NCBI GenBank assembly: GCA_963754125.1
Contig: CAVWEX010000007.1
Span: 186,001-250,000, forward strand
Reading direction: 5' to 3'
Source of the DNA: RPQJ01 sp963754125
GTDB taxonomy: Bacteria > Pseudomonadota > Gammaproteobacteria > Steroidobacterales > Steroidobacteraceae
Length of the DNA stretch: 64,000 nucleotides
Within the stretch, counting starts at the first letter, position 1; each line of letters begins with the position of its first letter. The position numbers and the translations under genes are program-made. The notes beneath the pieces were generated by a model that saw only the letters and a list, made by a program, of their open reading frames with translations, had not been told where the DNA came from and made no database searches. Below, piece after piece: positions 36,232 to 46,512 of this stretch.

Positions 36232-37679
36232 CGCAGCGCGGACCCGCCGGCCTGCTGGGAGGCTACGACCCCGGCGGCTTCTACTGCGAGGCCTTCGGCG
36301 ACCCGAAGCACCCGGCAACGCACACCGGCACCGTGCGCGAGCGGCTCGACGGGCTGAGCCTCGCCGAGATCCGCCGTCGTGCGCAGGCGGCCGAGCGCGA
36401 GCTCTACAACCTCGGCGTCACCTTCACCGTCTACACGAGCCGCGAGCAGATCGACCGCATCCTGCCGTTCGACGTCATCCCCCGCGTGCTGTCGGCCGCC
36501 GAGTGGGACACGATCGAGCGTGGCGTGATCCAGCGGGTCACGGCGCTCAACCGCTTCATCGAGGACGTCTACCACGAGCAGAAGATCCTGCGCGACGGGA
36601 TCGTCCCGGCCGACCTCGTGCTCGGCAACGCCAACTACCGGCCGCAGATGCGCGGGCTCAAGGTGCCCTTCGGCAGCTACGTCAACATCTGCGGCGTGGA
36701 CATCGTCCGCGGCGGCGACGGCCGCTTCTGCGTGCTCGAGGACAACGCACGGACGCCCTCGGGCGTGTCCTACGTGGTCGAGAACCGCCACCTGACGCAG
36801 CGGGCGTTCCCGGACCTGATGCGCAACATCGGCGTGCGCTCGGTTTCCAACTACGGCCAGCGGTTGATCGGCAAGCTCACCGAGCTCGCCGCGGAGATCC
36901 ACGTGGACCCGTGCGTGGTGCTGCTGTCGCCCGGCGTCTACAACTCCGCCTACTTCGAGCACGTCTTCCTCGCCCGCGAGATGGGCGTGCCGCTGGTCGA
37001 GGGCCGCGACCTCATCGTCCGGGACGACCGCGTCTTCATGAAGACGACCCGCGGCCTGCAGCGCGTGAACGTCATCTACCGGCGCATCGACGACGACTTC
37101 ATCGACCCGGAGGCCTTCAACCCGAAGAGCCTGCTCGGCGTACGCGGCCTGATGCGCGCCTATCGCCTCGGCAACGTGGTGCTGGCGAACGCGGTGGGCA
37201 CCGGCATCGCCGACGACAAGGCGGTCTACGCCTACGTCCCGCGCATCATCCGCTACTACCTCGACGAGGAGGCGATCCTGCCGAACGTCGATACCCACAT
37301 CTGCCGCGAGACCGAGGGCCTCGAGTACACGCTCGCGAACCTCGAGGAGCTGGTGGTCAAGCCGGTCGGCGAGTCGGGCGGCTACGGCATCCTCATCGGG
37401 CCGCACGCGAGCCGCAAGACGCTGGCGGAGTTCCGCCGCAAGCTGCGCGCGGATCCGGCCAATTACATCAGCCAGCCGGTGGTGCAGCTGTCGGTGTGCC
37501 CGACGGTGACGCGCAGCGGCATCGAGCCGCGGCACGTGGACCTGCGCCCGTTCGCCGTCACGGGCCGCTCGACCTGGGTGCTGCCCGGCGGGCTCACCCG
37601 CGTGGCGCTGCGCAAGGGCTCGCTGATCGTCAATTCGTCGCAGGGCGGCGGCTCGAAGGACACGTGGGTCCTTGAATAA
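36228..37679 (+). CDS. Circularly permuted type 2 ATP-grasp protein
   Basis: 483 residues, intact. Family features include ELYNLGVTFTVYTSREQIDR, VPFGSYVNICGVDIVRG, VLEDNARTPSGVSYVVENR, LLSPGVYNSAYFEHVFLAR, VFMKTTRGLQRVNVIYRRID and VVKPVGESGGYGILIGPHA, the last resembling the ATP-grasp nucleotide loop. It is the stand-alone counterpart of the N-terminal part of the 32730 protein. It overlaps the next gene by 8 nt (TTG 37672). The predicted reaction is ATP-dependent COOH-NH2 ligation; substrates are unknown. Confidence 0.9.
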   Translation: MTQRGPAGLLGGYDPGGFYCEAFGDPKHPATHTGTVRERLDGLSLAEIRRRAQAAERELYNLGVTFTVYTSREQIDRILPFDVIPRVLSAAEWDTIERGVIQRVTALNRFIEDVYHEQKILRDGIVPADLVLGNANYRPQMRGLKVPFGSYVNICGVDIVRGGDGRFCVLEDNARTPSGVSYVVENRHLTQRAFPDLMRNIGVRSVSNYGQRLIGKLTELAAEIHVDPCVVLLSPGVYNSAYFEHVFLAREMGVPLVEGRDLIVRDDRVFMKTTRGLQRVNVIYRRIDDDFIDPEAFNPKSLLGVRGLMRAYRLGNVVLANAVGTGIADDKAVYAYVPRIIRYYLDEEAILPNVDTHICRETEGLEYTLANLEELVVKPVGESGGYGILIGPHASRKTLAEFRRKLRADPANYISQPVVQLSVCPTVTRSGIEPRHVDLRPFAVTGRSTWVLPGGLTRVALRKGSLIVNSSQGGGSKDTWVLE

Positions 37680-38664
37680 CCTCCTCGCCCGGCACGCGGA
37701 ATCCATTTTCTGGCTGGCCCGCCAGGTCGAGCGCGCCAACAGCACGGCGCGCATCCTCGACGTGAACGAGACCTTCAGCCGCAACGCCCGCGGCGAGCAC
37801 GACTGGGAATCGGTGCTGCGGCTGTACGGCGACGAGGCGGGTTTCCGCGCCAGCGGCCGGAGACCCTCCGCCGACACCGTCATCCACTTCTACGTCCTGG
37901 ACGACAGCAATCCAAACTCGGTGCTGAGAAACGTCCGCATGGCGCGCGAGAATGCGCGCGCGCTGCGGCCGCTGATTTCCACCGAGATGTGGGTGCAGCT
38001 CAACGGCTTCCACAACCGCCTCTCCCGCCTGCGCCGGCCCGACCTGCGGGTCGAGAACCTCAACCGGCTGTGCAGCTACATCAAGGAGTCCTGCCAGACC
38101 CACAGCGGCATCACGGCGGAGACGCTCTACCGCGACGAGTCCTGGTACTTCCACCAGCTCGGGCGCGCCATCGAGCGCGCCGACCAGACCACGCGCCTCG
38201 TGGACGTGAAGTACCAGGTGCTGCTGCCGCAGCCGAGCGACGTCGGATCGCCCATCGACGAGGCGCAGTGGAACACGGTGCTGCGCTCGGCCGCGGGCTT
38301 CCACGCCTTCAGGCGCGTGAACCCGCAGAGCATGTCGCCGTCCAAGGTCGTCGAGTTCCTGGTGTTCGACCAGCGCTTCCCGCGCTCCGTGGCTGCGAGC
38401 GTCCTGGTGGCGAACGAGCACCTCGGCGAGCTGCGCCTGAAGTACGGCCACACGGCCAAGCGCGCTGCCTCCGGGCTGCTTCGCAGGCTCGCGGCCTCGA
38501 TGGCCGAAGACACCGCCAAGGACCTCATTGCCCGCGGGCTGCACGAGGGCCTCGACGAGATCCAGGCGGAACTCGGCGAGGTGACGGATGCCCTCGGCCG
38601 CGAGTACTTCCTGCTCGCGGAGACCGACGACCGCGCGCCGTCGGCCGGCGAGCGCCCCGCCTGA
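37672..38664 (+). CDS. Alpha-E domain protein
   Basis: 330 residues from TTG 37672. Helical alpha-E domain with the marker HAESIFWLARQVERANSTAR near the N-terminus, SWYFHQLGRAIERADQTTR in the middle and a long helical C-terminal half. It is the last gene of the five-gene set and follows the ATP-grasp gene by overlap, so the two products are probably made in equal amounts and work together. No catalytic residues can be named. Confidence 0.88.
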   Translation: MNNLLARHAESIFWLARQVERANSTARILDVNETFSRNARGEHDWESVLRLYGDEAGFRASGRRPSADTVIHFYVLDDSNPNSVLRNVRMARENARALRPLISTEMWVQLNGFHNRLSRLRRPDLRVENLNRLCSYIKESCQTHSGITAETLYRDESWYFHQLGRAIERADQTTRLVDVKYQVLLPQPSDVGSPIDEAQWNTVLRSAAGFHAFRRVNPQSMSPSKVVEFLVFDQRFPRSVAASVLVANEHLGELRLKYGHTAKRAASGLLRRLAASMAEDTAKDLIARGLHEGLDEIQAELGEVTDALGREYFLLAETDDRAPSAGERPA

Positions 38665-38674
38665 CCCGCCCGAT

Positions 38675-38695
38675 AGGTACGTCATTGACGTACCT
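38675..38695. promoter_or_regulatory. Perfect operator overlapping a promoter of the HTH gene
   Basis: AGGTACGTCA (38675-38684) and TGACGTACCT (38686-38695) are perfect inverted repeats with one T between them. A possible -35 box TTGACG (38685-38690) lies inside it, and TACATT (38708-38713) at 17 bp spacing fits a -10 box. A repressor bound here would cover the -35. The likely binder is the HTH protein encoded 48 bp downstream. Confidence 0.7.
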
Positions 38696-38742
38696 GCGTC
38701 AGCGGCTTACATTCGGGCCATCGGGGACCAGAGGCCGCTGCA

Positions 38743-39048
38743 ATGGATCCGGACACGTTCGAGAAACTGCTGGACGCCGCCCGCAAGCTGCGCAAGCGCC
38801 GTCGCGACCGGCTGGTCCGGCTCGGCCTGCTGCGGCCCCGCGCTCCGGCCCCGAGCGAAGTCGACGTGCCCGCAATCCGCCGCACCACGGGCCTGAGCCA
38901 GGCCAAGTTCGCCGAGCTGCTCTCCATCGAGGTCTCGACGCTGCGCAACTGGGAACAGGGTCGGCGTGAGCCGACGGGGCCTGCCCGCGCGCTGCTCCGC
39001 GCGATCCGCAACAACCCAATCGAAGTCATCAAGGCACTGAGCGGCTGA
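38743..39048 (+). CDS. Orphan XRE-type HTH regulator (NadS/HigA antitoxin-like)
   Basis: 101 residues. The C-terminal half is an XRE helix-turn-helix (TTGLSQAKFAELLSIEVSTL, RNWEQGRREPTGPARALLRA) ending in NPIEVIKALSG, characteristic of NadS-type antitoxins that pair with RelE toxins. The toxin gene, normally just upstream, is absent: only 47 bp separate operator and ATG and they do not code. It could be a remnant of a pair, or a regulator taken over to control neighbours such as the hydrolase 12 bp downstream. Confidence 0.82.
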   Translation: MDPDTFEKLLDAARKLRKRRRDRLVRLGLLRPRAPAPSEVDVPAIRRTTGLSQAKFAELLSIEVSTLRNWEQGRREPTGPARALLRAIRNNPIEVIKALSG

Positions 39049-39059
39049 CGCTCGAGGAC

Positions 39060-40253
39060 ATGCCCATGCCCGGACCCACACGCACCCACCTGTCGGATCT
39101 GCGCGGCGCCGCCCGCATGGCCTTCGACGCCACGGCAGGCATCGCCGGGATCGTCGAGAAGATGCACCGCACGATCCAGGTGCTGCCCTTGCCCGTCGGG
39201 CGTGCCGAGCCCGGCGCCACACGCGGCATCACGGGCTTCGTGTACCGCAGCGTCACCGGCAGCGTGCGATTGATCGGACGGGGCATCGACCTCGGCCTCG
39301 CGCCGGTCGTGGCGCTGCTGCCGGAGGGCGAGTCCACCCCGGTCCGCGACGCGTTCGTCTCGGCTGTGAACGGCGTGTACGGGGACTACCTCGTCCGCAC
39401 CGGCAACCCGCTCGCGATCGAGATGGGCCTGCGCCACCGCGACCGCCCGCTGGACCTCGAGGACCTTGCGAGCACCTTCGGCGCCGACCGCGACGCGGCG
39501 CCGGGCGGGCGGATTCTCGTGATAGTGCACGGCCTGTGCCTGAACGAGCGCCACTGGACGCGCGAGGGTCACGATCACGGCGCGGCGCTCGCCGACGAAC
39601 TCGGGTACACGCCGCTCTACCTGCGCTACAACAGCGGCCTGCACATCGGGCACAACGGGCGCGAGTTCGCAGCGATGCTCGAAGCGCTCGTTTCGAACTG
39701 GCCTCGGCCGGTGGAGGAGATCGTGATCCTCGGGCACAGCATGGGCGGCCTCGTGGCCCGCAGCGCCTGCCATTACGGCCGCGAAGCCGGGCACGGCTGG
39801 CTCAGGCACCTCAGGAAGCTCCTTTTCCTCGGTACGCCGCATCACGGCTCGCCGCTCGAGCGCGGCGGCCACCGGCTCGACTTCGTGCTGGAGGCGAGCC
39901 CGTACTCGGCGCCGTTCACCCGCATCGGCAGGATGCGCAGCGCCGGCATTACCGACCTGCGCCACGGCAGCATCACGACCGGCACGCACGAGGTCGTGCC
40001 GCTGCCCGCGGGCGTGAAGTGCTATGCGGCGGCCGCGACGCTCGCGGCCCGGCGCAGCGTCATCGCTGAGCGGCTGGTCGGGGACGGACTGGTGCCGCTC
40101 GACAGTGCGCTCGGCCGGCACGCCCAGCGCGAACGCACCCTGACGATCCCGAAGGACCGCCAGTGGGTGGGTTACGGCATGGGGCACCTCGAGCTGCTCA
40201 GTCGCGCCGAGGTGTACTCTCAGCTGCACGAATGGCTGCGGGATGCAGATTGA
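39060..40253 (+). CDS. Alpha/beta-hydrolase (lipase-like)
   Basis: 397 residues; ATG 39060 or 39066. The oxyanion region ILVIVHGLCLNERHW (HG at 157-158) and nucleophile elbow ILGHSMGGLVARS (Ser227) mark an alpha/beta-hydrolase, and LFLGTPHHGSPLERGG resembles PGAP1-like and lipase relatives. The late GMGHLELLS supplies a candidate catalytic His. No signal peptide is evident, though the N-terminal 100 residues contain several mildly hydrophobic helices. The last 11 nt run past the next gene's upstream ATG (40243); translation of that gene more likely starts at 40267. Confidence 0.82.
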   Translation: MPMPGPTRTHLSDLRGAARMAFDATAGIAGIVEKMHRTIQVLPLPVGRAEPGATRGITGFVYRSVTGSVRLIGRGIDLGLAPVVALLPEGESTPVRDAFVSAVNGVYGDYLVRTGNPLAIEMGLRHRDRPLDLEDLASTFGADRDAAPGGRILVIVHGLCLNERHWTREGHDHGAALADELGYTPLYLRYNSGLHIGHNGREFAAMLEALVSNWPRPVEEIVILGHSMGGLVARSACHYGREAGHGWLRHLRKLLFLGTPHHGSPLERGGHRLDFVLEASPYSAPFTRIGRMRSAGITDLRHGSITTGTHEVVPLPAGVKCYAAAATLAARRSVIAERLVGDGLVPLDSALGRHAQRERTLTIPKDRQWVGYGMGHLELLSRAEVYSQLHEWLRDAD

Positions 40254-40266
40254 GGAGGACGAACGG

Positions 40267-40776
40267 GTGAGACATCTACATCGATCGGGAGCGCCTGCGC
40301 GTCGCCGGGCGAGTCTGCTGGCCGTCGCGATGCTCGTGTCGCTGTCCGTGCCGCACGCGATGGCGCAGCCGGCGCACGAACACTCGCATGATCACGCGCA
40401 GGCCGCGGTCGGGCAGCTGAAGCTGAACGACGGCAAGAAGTGGGCCACCGACGCGCCCCTGCGCGCAGGCATGGCGGCCATCCAGTCGGCGTTCGACGCG
40501 GATCACGCGGCGATTCACGCAGGTACCGCAACGGACGGGCAGTACGAGGCGCTCGCCGGCCGTATCGAGGCGCAGGTGAATTCGATCGTCGCGAACTGCA
40601 GGCTGCCGCCCGACGCGGATGCCAACCTGCACTACGTCATCGCGGACCTGTCGCAGGGTGTCAGCCTGATGCGTGGGAGCGACCCCGCACGCACGCGGCA
40701 CGACGGCGCCGCGCTCGTGCACGGCGCCCTGCGCGCCTACGACACGTACTTCGACGCCGGGGCCGCGGCCCCGTAG
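40267..40776 (+). CDS. Exported helical protein (DnrO-like)
   Basis: From GTG 40267 (ribosome-binding site gaggacgaacgg) 169 residues result: a signal peptide with RRRASLLAVAMLVSLSVPHA, a His-rich start of the mature part (HEHSHDHAQAA) and a helical body with NSIVANCRLPPDADANLHY and a terminal YDTYFDAG. The pattern resembles DnrO-type exported proteins; metal binding by the His-rich segment is possible. The ATG at 40243 would add eight charged residues before the signal, which is less likely. It converges on rhlE with a 3-bp gap. Confidence 0.7.
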   Translation: MRHLHRSGAPARRRASLLAVAMLVSLSVPHAMAQPAHEHSHDHAQAAVGQLKLNDGKKWATDAPLRAGMAAIQSAFDADHAAIHAGTATDGQYEALAGRIEAQVNSIVANCRLPPDADANLHYVIADLSQGVSLMRGSDPARTRHDGAALVHGALRAYDTYFDAGAAAP

Positions 40777-40779
40777 CCG

Positions 40780-42063
40780 CTACCGCCCGCGACCCCGCCC
40801 GCCGCGCCGACCGTGGCCGGCCTGCGCCTGCCCGTGGCCGCGCTGCTGGCCGTACGCCGGTCGCGCGGCCCGCGGCGCCTGCGCGACCGCCGCCTGGGCC
40901 TGCACCGGGCGCTCCACCGGGATGCGGATGCCCGAGCGGTCGAGCGGCAGCACGTTGATCTTGCGGCCGAGTACGCGCTCGATGGCGCGCAGGCGGTCCT
41001 TCTCGTCGGTCGCCACCAGCGACAGCGCCTGGCCGGTGCTGCCGGCCCGGCCCGTGCGCCCGATGCGGTGCACGTAGTCCTCGGGGACGTGCGGCAGCTC
41101 GTAGTTCACCACCTGCGGCAGCTCGCTGATGTCGAGCCCGCGCGCGGCGATGTCGGTCGCGACCAGCACCTGCACCTTGTAGTCCTTGAAGTCGGCGAGC
41201 GCCTTGGTGCGCGCGTTCTGCGACTTGTTGCCGTGGATCGCCGCACACTCGATGCCGTCCTTCGACAGCTGCTCGGCCAGTCGGTTGGCGCCGTGCTTGG
41301 TGCGCGTGAACACGAGCGTCTGGGGCGTCGCGGCGCCTTCGCGCAGCAGGTGGCTCAGCACGGCGCGCTTCTCGCCCTGCTCCACGAGATGCACGCGGTG
41401 CTCGACGAGCTCGGCCGGGGCGTTGCGCGCCGCGACCTCGACGGTGAGCGGGTTGTGCAGCAGCCCGTTCGCGAGCGTGCGGATCTCCTCCGAGAACGTC
41501 GCCGAGAACAGCAGGTTCTGGCGCTGCTTGGGCAGCACCGCGAGCACGCGGCGGATGTCGCGGATGAAGCCCATGTCGAGCATGCGGTCGGCTTCGTCGA
41601 GCACGAGGTGACGGACCTTCGTGAGGTCCACGACGCGCTCGTTGATGTGGTCGAGCAGGCGCCCGGGCGTCGCGACGATGATGTCCACGCCCTGGCGCAG
41701 CGCATCGATCTGCGGGCGAGGGCTCACCCCGCCGAAGACCAGGATCGTTCGCTGCTGCAAGTGGCGGCCGAAGTCCTGGAACGACTCACCGACCTGGGCG
41801 GCGAGTTCGCGCGTGGGCACCAGCACCAGCAGGCGCGGTGCGCGCGAGCCGCGCGGGTTGGGCTGCTCCTCGGTGAGCTTCTGCAGCAGCGGCAGCGCGA
41901 ACGCCGCGGTCTTGCCGGTGCCGGTCTGCGCGGCGGCCAGCAGGTCGCGGCCCTCGTGGACGGCTGGAATGGCGCGCTGCTGGATGGGCGTCGGGACGAC
42001 GTAGCCCAATTCCTGGACCGCGCGCAGGAGTTCGGCCGAGAGGCCGAGTTGATCGAAAGACAT
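40780..42063 (-). CDS. rhlE: DEAD-box RNA helicase RhlE
   Basis: 427 residues from ATG 42063 (MSFDQLGLSAELLRAVQEL). All helicase motifs are present: Q motif (TPIQQRAIPA), I (AAQTGTGKT), Ia (PTRELAAQV), Ib (TPGRLLDH), II (DEADRMLD), III (SATFS), V (VATDIAARGLD) and VI (HRIGRTGRAG). The C-terminal tail is Gln/Gly/Arg-rich (GHGRRGGRGRGR), as is usual for RhlE RNA-binding tails. It acts in ribosome assembly and RNA turnover. An in-frame upstream extension to 42243 lacks family similarity. Confidence 0.93.
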   Translation of the reverse strand: MSFDQLGLSAELLRAVQELGYVVPTPIQQRAIPAVHEGRDLLAAAQTGTGKTAAFALPLLQKLTEEQPNPRGSRAPRLLVLVPTRELAAQVGESFQDFGRHLQQRTILVFGGVSPRPQIDALRQGVDIIVATPGRLLDHINERVVDLTKVRHLVLDEADRMLDMGFIRDIRRVLAVLPKQRQNLLFSATFSEEIRTLANGLLHNPLTVEVAARNAPAELVEHRVHLVEQGEKRAVLSHLLREGAATPQTLVFTRTKHGANRLAEQLSKDGIECAAIHGNKSQNARTKALADFKDYKVQVLVATDIAARGLDISELPQVVNYELPHVPEDYVHRIGRTGRAGSTGQALSLVATDEKDRLRAIERVLGRKINVLPLDRSGIRIPVERPVQAQAAVAQAPRAARPAYGQQRGHGQAQAGHGRRGGRGRGR

Positions 42064-42550
42064 GTATGGATACCGTTGCGCTTCCCCCGCGCGAGCGGGA
42101 ACCGGACGAAGCGCCATTGATTCAATGACGGGATCGGGGGTGCGGAATGCAGACCACGATGAGTCTGCAGGAGGAGCCGCGAGGGAAGGAACGATGCCCT
42201 TCGCCGTAGAACCTCGGGCGCAGACCGGACTGCGCGGCGGCAAACTTGGCGCGCATTATGCCCGAGTCACCCTACCGGCGCCCGCCTGTTCCGCAAGCCC
42301 TTGATTTAAATACGTGATTCGTCCATAAAGATGAGCATGAACGGCAGCCATCACCCGCATTTCCGTGCTCCGGGCGTCACCGCCCGGCTCACTGCCGCCC
42401 GGCGCCCGATGTAGCTCGCCCCCGCCCGGAGGCGTCCGCATCGGACCCCGGGCCACCCAATCCGTTCCCCGACGACCGTGGCCAGATGGCCCGGACCCCG
42501 CATTGCCGGCCTCGCCAATTGCCGAGGCCGCTCCGACCCAAGGACCCGAC
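42064..42550. other. Intergenic region between rhlE and rnk
   Basis: 487 bp with no supported gene. An AT-rich patch at 42301-42330 gives a possible promoter toward rnk: TTGATT (42301-42306), 17 bp, CATAAA (42324-42329). The rhlE promoter must lie in its left part. No RNA gene or repeat was recognised. Confidence 0.4.
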
Positions 42551-42974
42551 ATGAACCGCACCCACGAAATCCGCCTGACCGAGCTCGACGCCGTCCGCCT
42601 CGAGCGCGCGCTCATGGAACTGCTCAAGGCCACCGACCGCGAGCCGCAGGGCGCCAGCGAGCTCGAGTCGCTGCTCGACGCCGCGGCCATCGTGCCGTCG
42701 GCCAGCATCGACCCCAACGTCGTGACGATGAATTCCACCGTGGTGCTCGAGTCCCGCCCTTCCGGCGAACGCACCACGCTCACCGCTCGTGTACCCGAAG
42801 GACGTCGACCCGGCGCAGTCGAAGGTCTCGGTCCTCTCGCCGGTCGGCCGTGCATTGCTCGGCGCCCGCGTGAACGACCGGGTCCACGTGGTCGTGCCGG
42901 GATACGGCGAGCGCGAGCTGGTCCTGGTGGCGATCACCTACCAGCCCGAGGCGAATGGCCGCTTCGACCTCTGA
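42551..42974 (+). CDS. rnk: Nucleoside diphosphate kinase regulator Rnk, one frameshift
   Basis: From ATG 42551 the N-terminal part (IRLTELDAVRLERALMELL, SIDPNVVTMNSTVVLE) is followed, one frame over, by the GreA/GreB-like C-terminal domain (YPKDVDPAQSKVSVLSPVG, RALLGARVNDRVHVVVPG). Removing one G near 42785 (ctcaccgctcgtg) restores LTLVYPKDVDP. Rnk binds RNA polymerase near the secondary channel and affects nucleotide metabolism. Complete length is about 140 residues, as expected. Confidence 0.88.
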
Positions 42975-43014
42975 GGGCCGACGTATCATTGCGGGATCGT
43001 CAGCACGGGGTCGC

Positions 43015-43458
43015 ATGATGCACGTCGAGCCGTACCGCCTCGACTCCGACCGCTACCCGCTCAAGGTGCGGATCCTCGCGCGTTACGCGGACGTGGACCC
43101 GCTCTGGCACATCAACAACGTGGCCGTGGCCCAGTACTACGAGGAGGCGCGCGTCTCCACGACGATGATGGTGATGGGCGGCAAGCGCATCCCCACGCCC
43201 ACCGGCGAGCGGATCCTGATCGCGCACCAGTCCATCGACTACCTGCGCGAGGCGACCTACCCGGGCACGCTCGAGATCGGCATCGGCGTGCTCCGCATCG
43301 GCCGCTCGTCGTTCCGCTACGGCATGGCGATGTTCCAGGACGGCGCCTGCGTCAGCGTGTCGGAGGCGGTGCTCGTCCATGCCGACGTGCACGGCACGGC
43401 CCCGTTGCCGGAGGAGTACCGGCAGCGCCTCGAGGGCTGGCTGATCGCGGCACCCTGA
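43015..43458 (+). CDS. Hotdog-fold acyl-CoA thioesterase
   Basis: 147 residues from ATG 43015 (MMHVEPYRLDSDRYPLKV). The hotdog signature VRILARYADVDPLWHINNVA followed by VAQYYEEARVSTTMM is that of the 4-hydroxybenzoyl-CoA thioesterase branch, with the catalytic Asp in DVDPLWHINN. It hydrolyses acyl-CoA in the cytoplasm; chain specificity is not readable. It is followed after 10 bp by the serine protease gene in the same direction. Confidence 0.88.
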   Translation: MMHVEPYRLDSDRYPLKVRILARYADVDPLWHINNVAVAQYYEEARVSTTMMVMGGKRIPTPTGERILIAHQSIDYLREATYPGTLEIGIGVLRIGRSSFRYGMAMFQDGACVSVSEAVLVHADVHGTAPLPEEYRQRLEGWLIAAP

Positions 43459-43468
43459 GCCGAGCGCC

Positions 43469-44602
<1,134 letters not shown>

Positions 44603-44868
44603 GTGGACGCGTTGAAGAAGTTCCTGAAGACGACGATCGTCGGCGGATTGCTGTTCCTGATACCGGTCATCCTGCTCATCGTGATCCTCGGCCATGCGAT
44701 GCGGATCGTCGGCAAGATCGCGGCGGCCATCGCGGCGGCGTTCGGGAGAACGAGATCGCCGGCGTGGCCATCGCCACGATCGGCGAGGCATGCTGCTGGT
44801 GAAGCGCCTGGGCGTGGGCTCGGCGAACGCCTGCGCCAGTCGACCTGACGCGCGTTCCCGAGGGCTGA
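44603..44868 (+). pseudogene. DUF502-like membrane protein with internal deletion
   Basis: GTG 44603 follows a strong ribosome-binding site (ggaggagga). The first 50 residues (ALKKFLKTTIVGGLLFLIPV, then ILLIVILGHAMRIVGKIAAA) look like the N-terminus of DUF502-type inner-membrane proteins. A missing G near 44748 then shifts the frame to ENEIAGVAIATIGEA, after which only a C-terminus-like piece (MLLVKRLGVGSANA and, in another frame, VDLTRVPEG ending at 44868) remains. About 100 residues of the middle appear lost, either in the genome or by collapse in assembly. Confidence 0.5.
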
Positions 44869-44871
44869 CCC

Positions 44872-46469
44872 ATGACACGACTTGCGGCGGACGTGATCGT
44901 CGTGGGCGCCGGCATCGCCGGCGTCACCGCGGCCATCGAGCTGCTCGAGCGCGGACGACGGGTGCTGCTGCTCGATCGCGACGTCGAGGCGAACATGGGT
45001 GCGCTCGCCAAGGAGAGCTTCGGCGGCATCTGGTTCGCGGGCACGCCGCTGCAGCGCCGCTACGGCATCCGCGACGGCGCGGAGCAGGGCCTGCGCGACT
45101 GGCACGCTTCGCCGAGTTCGGGCCCGACGACCACTGGCCGCGCGCCTGGGCGGAGGCCTACGTACAGCGCGCCAACGAGGAAATCTACGACTGGCTGCGC
45201 GGCCTCGGCGTGCAGTTCATGCCGATGCCGCTGTGGGTGGAGCGCGGGCTGCACACGCCGGGCAACTCCGTGCCGCGCTGGCACATCGTCTGGGGCACCG
45301 GGCACGAGCTCGCCGTGGTGCTGAACCGTCACCTGCTCGCGCATCCGCGCAGGAACCTGCTCGAGCTGCGCTTCGGCCATCGCGTGGAGTCGCTCGTGAC
45401 GACCAACGGCATCGTGACCGGTTGCCGCGGCCGGCTCGAGGGAACGGAGGAAGAGTTCGAGGCCCGGGCCGAGGCCGTCGTGATCGCCGCGGGCGGCATC
45501 AACGGCGACATCGCGCGCGTGAAGCAGCACTGGCATGCCGACTGGGGACGCCCGCCCGAGACCCTCCTGAACGGCTCGCACAAGTACGCCGACGGGCGCC
45601 TGCACGACGCGGCCGCCGAGCTCGGCGCGAACGTCACGCACCTCGACTGGCAGTGGAACTACGCCGCGGGCGTGCATCACTGGCAGCCGCGCAAGCCCGC
45701 GCACGGCCTGTCGCTCGTCCCGCCGAAGTCCGCGCTCTGGCTCAACTGGCGCGGCGAGCGCATCGGCCCGATGCCGCTCGTGACGGGATTCGACACCCAC
45801 GACCTCGTCGCGCAGATCTGCCGCCAGGAGCGCGCGTATTCGTGGCAGCTGCTCAACCGCCGGATCGCGCTCAAGGAACTCGCGATCTCGGGCGGCGAGT
45901 TCAACCCGGCGTTCCGCGACAAAAAGCGGCTCGCGGTCGCGCGCGACCTGCTGCGCGGCAACCGATGGCTCTACGAGCAGGTGACGCAGAACTGCCCGGA
46001 CTTCGTCGTGGCCGACTCGCTGCCCGCGCTGGTCGAGAAGATGAACGCGCTCGCGGGCGACGGCTCGGTGGATCTCGCCGCGGTGACGGAGGCCGCGATG
46101 CGCTACGACGAGCGCATCGACGCGGGGCCGCGCTTCCACGACGACGAGCAGCTACGCCGCATCGAGTTCGCGCGCCGCTGGACGGGCGATCGGCTGCGAA
46201 CCTGCAGGTTCCAGAAGATCCTCGAGCCGAAGGCCGGGCCGCTCATGGCCATCCGCGAGTTCATCATCAGCCGCAAGAGCATGGGCGGCCTGCAGACTGA
46301 CCTCGCCTGCCGCGTGCTCGACCGCACGGGCGTAGCGCTGCCCGGGCTCTATGCCGCCGGCGAATCCGCGGGCTTCGGCGGGGGCGGCATGAACGGCAAG
46401 CGCGGCCTCGAGGGCACCTTCCTCGGCGGCTGCCTGCTGGGCGGGCGCATCGCGGGCCGGACGGCCTGA
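44872..46469 (+). CDS. FAD-binding dehydrogenase (ketosteroid-dehydrogenase/fumarate-reductase-like), one frameshift
   Basis: ATG 44872 lies 3 nt after the preceding stop. The Rossmann motif DVIVVGAGIAGVTAAIELL opens the protein; the body continues one frame over from RFAEFGPDDHWPRAWAEAYV to the stop at 46469. The join is near 45105, where gactggcacgc lacks one G against GACTGGGCACGC. The C-terminus LYAAGESAGFGGGGMNGKR followed by GLEGTFLGGCLLGGR closes the FAD site as in the FAD-binding dehydrogenase family near 3-ketosteroid delta-1-dehydrogenases. Total about 530 residues. The substrate is unknown. Confidence 0.85.
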
Positions 46470-46512
46470 GGCACGAGCCTCGACCCTCGAACGCCGACCC
46501 GGCGCCGACCGC

